From NCBI GenBank assembly GCA_910577665.1, contig CAJTOJ010000021.1, forward strand, positions 1-64,000: a DNA stretch of 64,000 nt, given 5' to 3'. Positions 45,287 to 53,552 of the stretch are shown here, piece after piece (within the stretch, counting starts at the first letter, position 1; each line of letters begins with the position of its first letter). Source of the DNA: an uncultured Acetatifactor sp. Its GTDB lineage: Bacteria; Bacillota; Clostridia; Lachnospirales; Lachnospiraceae. Below the pieces are notes generated by a model that ran no database searches, was not told where the DNA came from, and worked only from the letters and a program-made list of their open reading frames with translations. A program made the translations under genes and the position numbers.

Positions 45287-46876
45287 ATGTTATTTACATC
45301 ATATGGTTTTCTGGGGTTTGTGGCAGTGGTATTGGTGCTGTACTATGTGCTTCCGCGAAAATACCAGTGGGGACTTCTGCTGGCGGCCAGTTATATCTTT
45401 TACTTTTTCGCGGGGCCGGTATATCTGCTCTATATCTTTGTGACCACAGTCACCATTTATTTTGCCGCCTGTAAGATCGGACAGAACGAAGAAACGCAGA
45501 CGGTTTACCTGAAGATACATAAGGCAAAGCTGTCCAGAGAAGAGAAGAAAACTTACAAAGAGGCGCAGAAAAAGATACGCCGCAGGTGGATCCTTGCAGG
45601 GATCCTTTTCAATATGGGGATCCTGGCTGTGGTGAAATATACCAATTTCGCCATTGCCAATGTGAACGGGCTTCTGGGGGCAATGGGCAGGGAAGGCCGC
45701 CTGTCTTTCCTGGATCTGGCCCTTCCCCTGGGCATATCTTTCTATACGTTCCAGGCAGTGGGATACCTCATTGATGTGTACCGGGGCACGGTGCAGGCAG
45801 AGCGGAACCTGTTCCGCTTTGCTTTGTTTGTGTCTTTTTTCCCGCAGGTGGTCCAGGGCCCCATCAGCCGGTTCGGCGATCTGTCAGAAACCCTGTACAA
45901 AGAACACCCTTTTGAGGGCAGGACGGTGAGCTATGGCCTGCAGCGCATGTTGTTTGGGTACTTTAAGAAAATGGTCATCGCAGACAGGATCCTGGTGGGG
46001 GTCAACGCCATTATAGGGGATACAGGGCAGTATGCCGGCGCTTATGTACTGGTGGGGATGCTGTTCTATGCCCTGGAGCTGTATGCGGATTTTACAGGGG
46101 GGATTGACATTACCATCGGGATCGCCGAGACCCTGGGGATCCGCCTTACGGAGAACTTTGAGAGGCCGTATTTCTCCAGGTCCTTGAAGGAGTTCTGGCG
46201 CAGGTGGCACATTACCATGGGCACCTGGTTCAGGGACTATATTTTCTATCCGCTGTCGGTATCAAAACCCATGCAGAAATTCACCAGGTTCTCCAGGAGT
46301 CATTTCGGGGAGATGGTGGGCAGACGGCTGCCGGTGTATCTGGCTTCCTTCACTGTGTGGTTCGCCACAGGAATCTGGCATGGGGCCAGCTGGAATTTTG
46401 TGGTCTGGGGGCTGGGCAACTGGGTGGTACTGATGGTCTCTGAGAGTCTGGAACCTGTATACGAATGGTTCCATGGACGGTTCGGGGCAGGAGGGAAAGG
46501 ATATCAGCTGTTTCAAGTGGCCAGGACCTTCCTGCTGGTGGCCTGTCTACGGCTCTTTGACTGTTACCGGTCAGTGCCGGTGACTTTCCAGATGTTCGGT
46601 TCCCTGCTTTCAGCCCGCAACTGGCATATCCTGTGGGACGGTTCCCTGCTTAATCTGGGGCTTACCATGCTGGACTTTTGTATCCTGGCACTGGGAACGG
46701 TGGTGCTTGTGGCGGTGAGCCTTCTGGGCAGGAAGGGCAGTGTCCGGGACCGGATCGCCAGGAAGCCTTACCCGGTGCGGTTTGTTCTTTGGTATGGTCT
46801 GTTCCTGGTGGTACTTCTCATGGGGGCCTATGGCATCGGGTATGACGCCAGCCAGTTCATCTATAACCAGTTCTGA
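45287..46876 (+). CDS. dltB: MBOAT D-alanyl transferase DltB
   Basis: A 529-residue membrane-bound O-acyltransferase with about eleven membrane segments. The conserved histidines are His308 in FWRRWHITMG and His365 in GIWHGASWNF; the latter is the catalytic MBOAT histidine. DltB passes D-alanine from DltC across the membrane. The C-terminus (YDASQFIYNQF) resembles the short C-terminal motif proposed to take part in acyl transfer in related systems. Confidence 0.93.
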   Translation: MLFTSYGFLGFVAVVLVLYYVLPRKYQWGLLLAASYIFYFFAGPVYLLYIFVTTVTIYFAACKIGQNEETQTVYLKIHKAKLSREEKKTYKEAQKKIRRRWILAGILFNMGILAVVKYTNFAIANVNGLLGAMGREGRLSFLDLALPLGISFYTFQAVGYLIDVYRGTVQAERNLFRFALFVSFFPQVVQGPISRFGDLSETLYKEHPFEGRTVSYGLQRMLFGYFKKMVIADRILVGVNAIIGDTGQYAGAYVLVGMLFYALELYADFTGGIDITIGIAETLGIRLTENFERPYFSRSLKEFWRRWHITMGTWFRDYIFYPLSVSKPMQKFTRFSRSHFGEMVGRRLPVYLASFTVWFATGIWHGASWNFVVWGLGNWVVLMVSESLEPVYEWFHGRFGAGGKGYQLFQVARTFLLVACLRLFDCYRSVPVTFQMFGSLLSARNWHILWDGSLLNLGLTMLDFCILALGTVVLVAVSLLGRKGSVRDRIARKPYPVRFVLWYGLFLVVLLMGAYGIGYDASQFIYNQF

Positions 46877-46938
46877 CCGGGGGCCTGGGGCGGCAGGAAT
46901 GGAAGGTGGTCTGACAGTGGTTGGAGGGGAATGGTAGG

Positions 46939-47994
46939 ATGGAGCACAGGAAAAAGATGCAAAACGTCATAAAAGCAGGGGGGTCCGCTCTGGTGGTTCT
47001 GGTTACTTTGGTGTTCTTACAAAGGCTTCTGGTACCCAAATACGTGGATGATGTGGTGGAGGGTGCCTTCATAGCGGAATATTATGAAGAGGAGAAGGAC
47101 TTCGATGTGATCTTTATCGGGGACTGTGAAGTATATGAGAATTTCTCCCCGGCGGTACTCTGGCAGGAATATGGCATCAACAGCTATATCCGGGGCAGCG
47201 CCCAACAATATATCTGGCAGTCCTATTACCTGCTGGAGGATACCCTGCGCTATGAAGTACCTAAGGTATTGGTGTTCAACGTACTGTCCCTGCAGTACAA
47301 TGAGTCCCAGAGGGAAGCGTATAACCGTATGACCCTGGAGGGAATGGAGTGGTCCCTGCCCAAGGTGAAGGCCATACTGGCGTCCATGAAGCCGGAGGAG
47401 GAATTCCTGGACTATGTATTCCCCCTCCTGCGGTACCATAGCCGCTGGAGCGAGCTGACCGGGGCGGATGTGCAGTACCTGTTTGCCACAAAGCAGGTAA
47501 CCCACAATGGCTATTACATGCGGGTGGATGTGAAGGCGGCCGGGGATGTGCCAGGAGTACGTGTACTGGGAGACTACAATTTCGGGGAGAACGCCTGGGA
47601 ATATCTGGACAAGATGCGAAGGCTTTGTGCCGGGAAAGGAATCCAGCTTGTGCTGGTGAAGGCTCCCAGCCTCTACCCATACTGGTACCCGGAGTGGGAG
47701 GACCAGGTGGAGGAGTATGCGGCAGAACACGGGCTGCGCTACATCAATTTCCTGGAACTACAGGAGGAGACAGGCATTGACTATGACACGGACACTTATG
47801 ACGGCGGCTTGCACATGAATCTGTCCGGGGCAGAGAAGCTCTCCCGCTATCTGGGACGTATGCTTTCGGAGGAGCTGGGGGTCCCGGACCGCAGGGGGGA
47901 GGAAGCCCTGACAGGACGCTGGGACGCGAAATTGGCGGCCTACGAAGCGGAGAAGCAGGCCCAGTATGCCTATTATGACATGGAGGAGCCGTAG
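46939..47994 (+). CDS. DltD-like SGNH-type membrane protein
   Basis: A 351-residue protein with one N-terminal membrane anchor (AGGSALVVLVTLVFLQRLLV) and an extracellular SGNH-like domain. The block I motif reads FIGDCEVYENFSP, with Cys63 where the serine nucleophile is expected; the last block is DGGLHMNLSGAEKLS with the Asp-His pair. It follows dltB and so probably completes D-alanine transfer, but it is not a close DltD relative and could be an AlgJ/AlgX-like O-acetylation partner of the MBOAT protein. GGAGGGG precedes ATG 46939. Confidence 0.75.
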   Translation: MEHRKKMQNVIKAGGSALVVLVTLVFLQRLLVPKYVDDVVEGAFIAEYYEEEKDFDVIFIGDCEVYENFSPAVLWQEYGINSYIRGSAQQYIWQSYYLLEDTLRYEVPKVLVFNVLSLQYNESQREAYNRMTLEGMEWSLPKVKAILASMKPEEEFLDYVFPLLRYHSRWSELTGADVQYLFATKQVTHNGYYMRVDVKAAGDVPGVRVLGDYNFGENAWEYLDKMRRLCAGKGIQLVLVKAPSLYPYWYPEWEDQVEEYAAEHGLRYINFLELQEETGIDYDTDTYDGGLHMNLSGAEKLSRYLGRMLSEELGVPDRRGEEALTGRWDAKLAAYEAEKQAQYAYYDMEEP

Positions 47995-48102
47995 GGAGTA
48001 TGCAGAATGGGAGTGAAACTGCTTCTCGCCAGACGGTGATATGAGAAAAAGGAAAGTGTTTTGCAGGCCTGGGATTACTTCGGGCAGAGAAGGAGTCAGA
48101 TC

Positions 48103-48585
48103 ATGAAGATATATATTATCGGTGGAAGTGGTTCCGGAAAGACATATCTGGCTGACAAATTGTCAGAGGAACATCATATAGAACATTATGACCTGGATGA
48201 CCTGCAATGGGATAACAAAGCAGAATCTTATGGCGTGAAGAGAAATCCGGAAGAACGGCAGGCAATGCTACAGGAGATCCTGGAAAAAGAAGAGTGGATC
48301 ATAGAAGGTGTCTACTACAAGTGGTGTAAACAGTGTTTTGCCGATGCGGACCAGATTTATCTGCTGGAAGTACCAAGACGTACCTATAGATACCGCATCA
48401 TAAGGAGATTCCTTCGAAGGAAACTGGGACTGGAGAAGGGGAAAAAGGAGACTTTGAAATCACTGATAAGTCTGTTGAAATGGGCTGACTCCTATCAGGA
48501 GAAAGATATGCCTGAAATAAAAAAACTGATGGAACCATACGGGGATAAGGTGGTCAGTACCGCGAAGTGTTATCACGCAGGATAA
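48103..48585 (+). CDS. Small P-loop kinase, FlaR/adenylate-kinase-like
   Basis: A 160-residue P-loop protein: GGSGSGKTYLADKL at residues 6-19, DLDDLQWDNK near 35, WIIEGVYYKW near 67 and a basic lid (RIIRRFLRRKLG). It belongs to the group often called DNA topology modulation protein FlaR, probably a nucleotide or small-molecule kinase of unknown substrate. Codon use is more A-rich by eye than its neighbours, hinting at transfer. GAAGGAG precedes ATG 48103. Confidence 0.8.
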   Translation: MKIYIIGGSGSGKTYLADKLSEEHHIEHYDLDDLQWDNKAESYGVKRNPEERQAMLQEILEKEEWIIEGVYYKWCKQCFADADQIYLLEVPRRTYRYRIIRRFLRRKLGLEKGKKETLKSLISLLKWADSYQEKDMPEIKKLMEPYGDKVVSTAKCYHAG

Positions 48586-48631
48586 TATGGCTGGCCGTAT
48601 GGGAATCTGGTAAGGGAAGGGAGAGAAAAAG

Positions 48632-49375
48632 ATGACAGGGGAAATGAGGAACCAGGCAAGGAGAAAAGATGGAGCAGTAGGAGCAGAAAGGGCGGCAGGA
48701 AGGATATCCTACAGGGGAAGAGGCGCAGGACTTAGGATGGCGGGCAGCGCAGCCTTATTTGCCGCGTGCCTGTTCCTTGCCACAGCCTGCGGCCAGGAAG
48801 AAAAGGTGGTAAATGGAAGCGTGCAGAACTTACCGGCAGAGGAAGGCTCCGGGGAGGAGACAGGCGCTGCCGGGACGGTGGGCAGGGATGATGCGGGAGG
48901 CAGCCAGGCAGCAGATGGCACGGGAACCAGTGGCGGGGAGACAGCCGCAGACAGCGGGAAAGGTTATACCTTTGTCTATCAAGGCGTGACAGTGGAGATT
49001 GATGCGGACGCAGCGCCCATCCTGGATCAGCTTGGGGAGCCGGTGTCTTATTTTGAGGCGGCAAGCTGTGCCTTTGACGGGCTGGATAAGATGTATACCT
49101 ACCATGGATTTGAACTGGACACCTACCCGGACGGGGATAAGGATTATGTGTCTGGCGTCATCCTGAAGGATGATTCTGTGCTGACAGCGGAGGGCATCGG
49201 CATCGGGGACACCAGGGAGGAACTGGAGCAGGCTTACCCCGGGGAGGGTGCCGGTGCAGGCCAGGAGGAAAACGGCATGCTGGTGTATGAGAAGGACGGC
49301 ATGAAACTCTGTTTTATCCTCCAGGAGGATGAGATCATTTCCATTGAATATAGAAGTACCGTGCTGGGGGATTAA
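48632..49375 (+). CDS. Putative lipoprotein with low-complexity linker
   Basis: A 247-residue protein. A long basic N-terminus leads to a hydrophobic stretch (AGSAALFAACLFLATACG) with the lipobox LATAC, cysteine near residue 53. A Gly/Ala/Glu-rich linker (EEGSGEETGAAGTVG) is followed by a C-terminal domain of about 130 residues (VTVEIDADAAPILDQLGEPV, GIGDTREELEQAY) that I do not recognise. ATG 48632 has GGGAGAG upstream; an ATG at 48737 would give a normal-length signal peptide but without positive charges. Confidence 0.7.
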   Translation: MTGEMRNQARRKDGAVGAERAAGRISYRGRGAGLRMAGSAALFAACLFLATACGQEEKVVNGSVQNLPAEEGSGEETGAAGTVGRDDAGGSQAADGTGTSGGETAADSGKGYTFVYQGVTVEIDADAAPILDQLGEPVSYFEAASCAFDGLDKMYTYHGFELDTYPDGDKDYVSGVILKDDSVLTAEGIGIGDTREELEQAYPGEGAGAGQEENGMLVYEKDGMKLCFILQEDEIISIEYRSTVLGD

Positions 49376-49512
49376 GACATCCTGTGTCCGGTGTAAGGTT
49401 ATGCATGATGACGGGCAGGGAGCCGAACTGGAGAAATGCGGCCCCTGCCGGTTCGGGAAGGAAGCACTGGAGGGGTTCCTGGCCCCGGTCCTGACGGTTA
49501 TGACCACAAAGA

Positions 49513-50331
49513 TCATATCTGGCAGAACCGGGGGGTTCTGCCCTCATAAACCGTATAATACCGGAAACCGCAGGCTTCCAGCACAGCCGCAGCCCTGGAA
49601 AAGGAGGCGGCCACATGCTCCGGGGAGTGGGCATCACTGCCGATGGTGAGAATCTCACCGCCCAGTTCCCGGTAACGCCGTAGAACGGCAGTGCAGGGAT
49701 GAACATCCCGCATGCCTGCTTTCAGTCCCCCGGTGTTCAGTTCGATTCCCTTTCCTTTTTCGATCAGAAGTCTTAGGATTGCATCAAAAATATCCCGGTA
49801 GGTCTCATAGGTGTAATTCCTGTCCCGGTCCGGGCCGTACCGGACCACATAATCCAGATGGCCATATACATCAAAAGCAGAAAAAAGCCTTATATTTTCC
49901 AGGATACTTTCAAAATATTCCAGATAGGCCTCTTCCTGTCTGCGGCCTTGGTGAAAAGAGGGGTAGTAGGGATCCCGGCCATGGCAGACATGGGAGGAGC
50001 CAATGATGAAATCAAAGGGATAGGAGGCGGCATAGGCCTGGATGGCTTCGGCATAGTCTGCCTGTAGTCCCAGTTCCACGCCGGACAGCAGAAGGATCTG
50101 GTCCTGGAAGGATGCCTTGAACTGTGCTGCCCGGCGCAGGTAAGCCTCTGTGTCTAACAGGAAGATGCTGCCAGGGCCTTCTGGGGAATCCGGAAAGCCG
50201 ATGTCCATGTGCTCCGTGAAGCACATGGCAGAAAGACCCTGGCGGATCCCTGCCTGGATCATATCCTCCATGGGCGTGTCAGAATCCCCGGAGTGGATGG
50301 AATGCAGATGGTAGTCGGCTGTAATTGGCAT
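49513..50331 (-). CDS. PHP-family histidinol-phosphatase, HisJ-like
   Basis: A 272-residue metal-dependent phosphatase. PHP motifs are DYHLHSIHSGDS near residue 6, CFTEHMDI near 37, GVELGLQADY near 84, GSSHVCHGRDPYY near 111, YGHLDYVVRYG near 153 and GSDAHSPEHV near 237. In Firmicutes HisJ dephosphorylates histidinol phosphate; no other his gene is nearby, so another phosphoester substrate is possible. It is divergent from gap and convergent with the lipoprotein gene. Confidence 0.88.
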   Translation of the reverse strand: MPITADYHLHSIHSGDSDTPMEDMIQAGIRQGLSAMCFTEHMDIGFPDSPEGPGSIFLLDTEAYLRRAAQFKASFQDQILLLSGVELGLQADYAEAIQAYAASYPFDFIIGSSHVCHGRDPYYPSFHQGRRQEEAYLEYFESILENIRLFSAFDVYGHLDYVVRYGPDRDRNYTYETYRDIFDAILRLLIEKGKGIELNTGGLKAGMRDVHPCTAVLRRYRELGGEILTIGSDAHSPEHVAASFSRAAAVLEACGFRYYTVYEGRTPRFCQI

Positions 50332-50491
50332 GATGTTCTCCTCTGGAAATGATTCCCGATATCCTGTAGCGGGGTATCGGTGTCTGTACGGGAAATAGGA
50401 TAAGGCAGAATCTGCAATCTGTCAACAGGATCTGGAAATCTAAACAATCCATAAAATTTCCAGGGAATGTCAATTATTTTCTATTTGCATC

Positions 50492-50520
50492 TTGAATTCT
50501 GGGGGGTAATCGGGTACAAT
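50492..50520 (+). promoter_or_regulatory. Strong sigma-A promoter of gap
   Basis: TTGAAT (50492-50497), exactly 17 bases, and TACAAT (50515-50520). The upstream part of the gap 50332-50491 holds nothing I recognise. Confidence 0.85.
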
Positions 50521-50530
50521 AAGGCTGTTG

Positions 50531-50616
50531 ATAATATTTTGACAATTGGACATGCACGCCGATTGTCAAAAGGGATATCTTGTTGGACGACAGTGGTCCA
50601 ATAGGCAAAATATTAT
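50531..50616 (+). promoter_or_regulatory. gap leader with two mutually exclusive folds
   Basis: Fold A pairs ATAATATTTTG (50531-50541) with CAAAATATTAT (50606-50616), and ATTGGAC (50545-50551) with GTCCAAT (50596-50602), joined by a 3x3 internal loop. Fold B pairs TTTTGACAATTGG (50537-50549) with 50559-50571 over 13 base pairs with one wobble, and TTGGAC (50583-50588) with GTCCAA (50596-50601). The two folds share strands and cannot coexist. The 3' strand of fold A ends five bases before the AGGAGG ribosome binding site. It could be an RNA switch, or the first palindrome could be a repressor operator. Confidence 0.55.
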
Positions 50617-50635
50617 ATATCAGGAGGGAACTAAA

Positions 50636-51649
50636 ATGGCAGTAAGAGTTGCAATTAATGGTTTTGGCCGTATCGGTCGTCTGGCATTCAGACAGATGTT
50701 CGATGCTGAGGGGTATGAGGTAGTGGCCATCAACGATCTGACCAGCCCTAAGATGCTGGCACATCTGTTGAAGTACGACTCTTCCCAGGGCAAGTACAAA
50801 TATGCTGATTCTGTTGTGGCAGGCGAAGACAACATTACCGTGAACGGCAAGACCATCACCATCTACAAAGAAGCTGACGCTTCCAAGCTTCCCTGGGGTG
50901 AGCTGAAGGTGGACGTAGTTCTGGAGTGTACCGGTTTCTACACCTCCAAGGAGAAGGCCAGCGCACATGTTACAGCCGGTGCCCGCAAGGTTGTGATCTC
51001 TGCTCCTGCAGGAAATGACCTTCCCACCATCGTATACAATGTGAACCATGACACCTTGAAGCCCGAAGATACCGTTATCTCTGCCGCTTCCTGCACCACC
51101 AACTGCCTGGCTCCCATGGCGAAGGCCTTGAATGATTTCGCTGCCATCCAGAGCGGTATCATGACCACTGTCCATGCTTACACCGGCGACCAGATGATTC
51201 TTGACGGACCTCAGAGGAAAGGCGATCTAAGAAGAAGCCGTGCAGGTGCCTGCAATATCGTTCCCAACTCCACCGGTGCTGCCAAGGCTATCGGCCTGGT
51301 TATTCCTGAACTGAACGGCAAACTGATCGGCTCCGCACAGCGTGTACCTACCCCCACCGGCTCCACCACTATCCTGGTAGCTGTTGTGAAGGGTGAAGTG
51401 ACCAAGGAAGGCATCAATGCTGCCATGAAGGCTGCCGCTACCGAGTCTTTCGGCTACAATGAGGATGAGATTGTATCCTCCGATGTGATCGGGAGCACCT
51501 ACGGTTCCATTTTCGATGCAACCCAGACCATGGTTTCCAAGATGGAAGACGGCAATTCCCTGGTACAGGTGGTGTCCTGGTATGACAATGAGAACAGTTA
51601 CACCTCTCAGATGGTTCGTACCATCAAGTACTTCAGCGAGCTGGGCTAA
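50636..51649 (+). CDS. gap: Glyceraldehyde-3-phosphate dehydrogenase, type I
   Basis: A 337-residue NAD-dependent glycolytic enzyme. The Rossmann start is VAINGFGRIGRLAFRQMF, the catalytic Cys153 lies in SAASCTTNCLAP, and the C-terminal WYDNENSYTSQM is present. AGGAGGGA precedes ATG 50636; the longer open frame from 50546 runs through the leader. Codon use is strongly biased towards C-ending codons compared with neighbours, as expected for a highly expressed gene. Strong promoter, structured leader and 3' hairpins surround it. Confidence 0.97.
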   Translation: MAVRVAINGFGRIGRLAFRQMFDAEGYEVVAINDLTSPKMLAHLLKYDSSQGKYKYADSVVAGEDNITVNGKTITIYKEADASKLPWGELKVDVVLECTGFYTSKEKASAHVTAGARKVVISAPAGNDLPTIVYNVNHDTLKPEDTVISAASCTTNCLAPMAKALNDFAAIQSGIMTTVHAYTGDQMILDGPQRKGDLRRSRAGACNIVPNSTGAAKAIGLVIPELNGKLIGSAQRVPTPTGSTTILVAVVKGEVTKEGINAAMKAAATESFGYNEDEIVSSDVIGSTYGSIFDATQTMVSKMEDGNSLVQVVSWYDNENSYTSQMVRTIKYFSELG

Positions 51650-51709
51650 ATGTGCAAAGGTTTTCTAAGATTGTAAAGTACACAATCTAAGAAAATCTAA
51701 GTTGCACAT
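51650..51709 (+). other. Large hairpin directly after gap
   Basis: ATGTGCAA (51650-51657) pairs with TTGCACAT (51702-51709). Inside, TTTTCTAAGATTGT (51661-51674) pairs with 51682-51695 with one A-A mismatch. There is no T tract, so RNA protection or processing is more likely than termination. Confidence 0.55.
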
Positions 51710-51730
51710 GGTATGCACCAGACAAGTGAC

Positions 51731-51769
51731 CTAAAAGGGGTCCGGTCTTATGGACCGGATCCCTTTTAG
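51731..51769 (+). terminator. Seventeen-base-pair hairpin between gap and pgk
   Basis: CTAAAAGGG-G-TCCGGTC (51731-51747) pairs with 51753-51769, with one G-T wobble and loop TTATG. The T run is inside the stem, so it may be a partial terminator setting the gap:pgk ratio. Confidence 0.55.
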
Positions 51770-51799
51770 CAGTATAATGAAAATGGAGGTTTTCTAATA

Positions 51800-53023
51800 A
51801 TGGGTTTGAACAAGAAATCTGTAGATGACATCAACGCGAAGGGCAAGAGGGTCCTGGTGAGATGTGACTTCAATGTGCCCCTAAAGAACGGTGAGATCAC
51901 CGATGAGACCAGGATCGTGGCGGCCCTGCCTACGATCCAGAAGCTGATTGATGATGGTGGCAAGGTGATCCTCTGCTCCCACCTGGGCAAGGTGAAGGAA
52001 GGACCCAACGAGAAGGAATCCCTGGCCCCCGTGGCCAAGAGGCTGTCCGAGAAGCTGGGCAAGGATGTTGTGTTCGTGAATGACTACAATGTGACCGGCG
52101 AAGCCGCTACCGAGGCAGTGAAAGCCATGAAGGAAGGGGATGTGGTGTTGCTCCAGAATACCCGTTTCCGCGGCAAGGAAGAGACCAAGAACGGCGAAGA
52201 GTTCAGCAAGGAACTGGCTGACCTGGCTGACCTGTATGTATGTGATGCCTTCGGGTCCTCCCACAGGGCACATGCCTCTGTTGAGGGCGTTACCAAGTGC
52301 ATCACTGCCAAGGGCGGCGAGAATGCCGTGGGCTACCTGATGCAGAAGGAGATCAACTTCCTGGGCAACGCCGTAGAGAATCCTGTGAGACCTTTCGTGG
52401 CTATCCTGGGCGGCGCCAAGGTTGCCGACAAGCTGAACGTGATCTCCAACCTGCTGGAGAAATGCGATACCTTGATCATCGGTGGCGGCATGGCCTATAC
52501 CTTCTTGAAGGCAAAGGGCTATGAGATCGGTAACTCCCTGGTGGACAATGAGAAGATTGACTACTGCAAGGAGATGATGGAGAAGGCCGAGAAGCTGGGC
52601 AAGAAGCTGCTGCTTCCCGTGGATTCTGTGACCGTGACCGGATTCCCCAATCCCATTGATGCCCCGGTAGAGGTAGAAGTGTATGATGTGGAGAACATGC
52701 CTGCGGACAGAGAGGGCTGCGATATTGGCCCTAAGACTGCTGCCATGTATGCAGATGCTGTGAAGAGTGCCAAGACCGTGGTGTGGAACGGGCCCATGGG
52801 TGTGTTCGAGAATCCTACCCTGGCAGCAGGTACCATTGCAGTGGCAAAGGCCCTGGCTGAGACTGATGCCACCACCATCATCGGCGGCGGTGATTCTGCA
52901 GCGGCTGTGAACCAGCTTGGATTTGGTGACAAGATGAGCCATATCTCCACCGGCGGCGGCGCATCCCTGGAATTCCTGGAAGGCAAGGTACTTCCCGGCG
53001 TGGCAGCAGCAGACGATAAGTAA
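51800..53023 (+). CDS. pgk: Phosphoglycerate kinase
   Basis: A 407-residue two-domain kinase making ATP and 3-phosphoglycerate. Signatures are VRCDFNVPLKNGEITD near residue 20, LQNTRFRGKEET near 118, LGGAKVADKL near 208, and the nucleotide-binding end GGGDSAAAVNQLG near 360. The last codons (GVAAADDK) lie in a 38-base direct repeat that is duplicated just after the gene. Codon bias resembles gap. Confidence 0.97.
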   Translation: MGLNKKSVDDINAKGKRVLVRCDFNVPLKNGEITDETRIVAALPTIQKLIDDGGKVILCSHLGKVKEGPNEKESLAPVAKRLSEKLGKDVVFVNDYNVTGEAATEAVKAMKEGDVVLLQNTRFRGKEETKNGEEFSKELADLADLYVCDAFGSSHRAHASVEGVTKCITAKGGENAVGYLMQKEINFLGNAVENPVRPFVAILGGAKVADKLNVISNLLEKCDTLIIGGGMAYTFLKAKGYEIGNSLVDNEKIDYCKEMMEKAEKLGKKLLLPVDSVTVTGFPNPIDAPVEVEVYDVENMPADREGCDIGPKTAAMYADAVKSAKTVVWNGPMGVFENPTLAAGTIAVAKALAETDATTIIGGGDSAAAVNQLGFGDKMSHISTGGGASLEFLEGKVLPGVAAADDK

Positions 53024-53088
53024 GAAAAACCTGGAAACTGCCAGGCCGTGCGTGGCAGCAGCAGACGACAAGTAAGAAAAACCTGGAA
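52999..53088 (+). repeat. Duplicated pgk 3' end
   Basis: A 38-base segment covering the last pgk codons and the following bases (52999-53036) recurs at 53051-53088 with one mismatch, a period of 52 bases. It is a recent tandem duplication; the second copy is non-coding. Confidence 0.85.
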
Positions 53089-53114
53089 GAATGCCGAAGA
53101 GCCGGCATTCTTCC
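53085..53114 (+). terminator. Hairpin after the pgk duplication
   Basis: GGAAGAATGCCG (53085-53096) pairs perfectly with 53103-53114. No clear T tract follows, so efficiency is uncertain. Confidence 0.45.
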
Positions 53115-53188
53115 GCTAATGCGGCTACGGACGATAAATGGATGGGATGGCATTTTCCCACTATTGAAGCAAGAAAGGCAGACAGGAT

Positions 53189-53524
53189 ATGGAAGACTTT
53201 ACAGTCAATGAAATGCTGGAAATGCAGAAGAAACTGCAGGAAAACTATAAAAACAGGTGGGAGCCGATCAATCCGGAGACAGGGAAGAACAAGCTGCTCT
53301 GGATGATCGGGGAGATTGGAGAAGTCATTGACATCATAAAGAAAAACAGGGCTCATATAGTCATGGAGGACAGGGAGTTTCGGAAGGATTTTGTGGAGGA
53401 GATGACGGATGTTCTCATGTATTACGGCGATGTCATGTTGTGTTATGGTATAACGCCGGAGGAATTGAAACGGGCTTATACCGAAAAGTTCGAGAGAAAT
53501 ATGACGCGTTGGAAAAATAATTAA
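53189..53524 (+). CDS. MazG-like nucleotide pyrophosphohydrolase
   Basis: A 111-residue all-alpha protein with the metal-binding patterns GEIGEVIDIIK near residue 41 and FVEEMTDVLMYYGDVM near 70, as in MazG/dUTPase-type NTP pyrophosphatases. Such enzymes remove non-canonical nucleotides; the substrate is not predictable. Its place between pgk and tpiA is unusual for a glycolytic cluster but spacing suggests shared transcription. Confidence 0.8.
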   Translation: MEDFTVNEMLEMQKKLQENYKNRWEPINPETGKNKLLWMIGEIGEVIDIIKKNRAHIVMEDREFRKDFVEEMTDVLMYYGDVMLCYGITPEELKRAYTEKFERNMTRWKNN

Positions 53525-53552
53525 AATCATACAGAAAATAGAGGATTGTATC

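Noticed and set aside
48737..49375. Shorter lipoprotein starting at ATG 48737
   Set aside because: It would lack the positive charges expected before a signal peptide, and the upstream ATG 48632 has a better ribosome binding site; not excluded.
49521..49542. Nine-base-pair GGCAGAACC hairpin as terminator of hisJ
   Set aside because: It lies within the coding end and no T tract follows on the minus strand.
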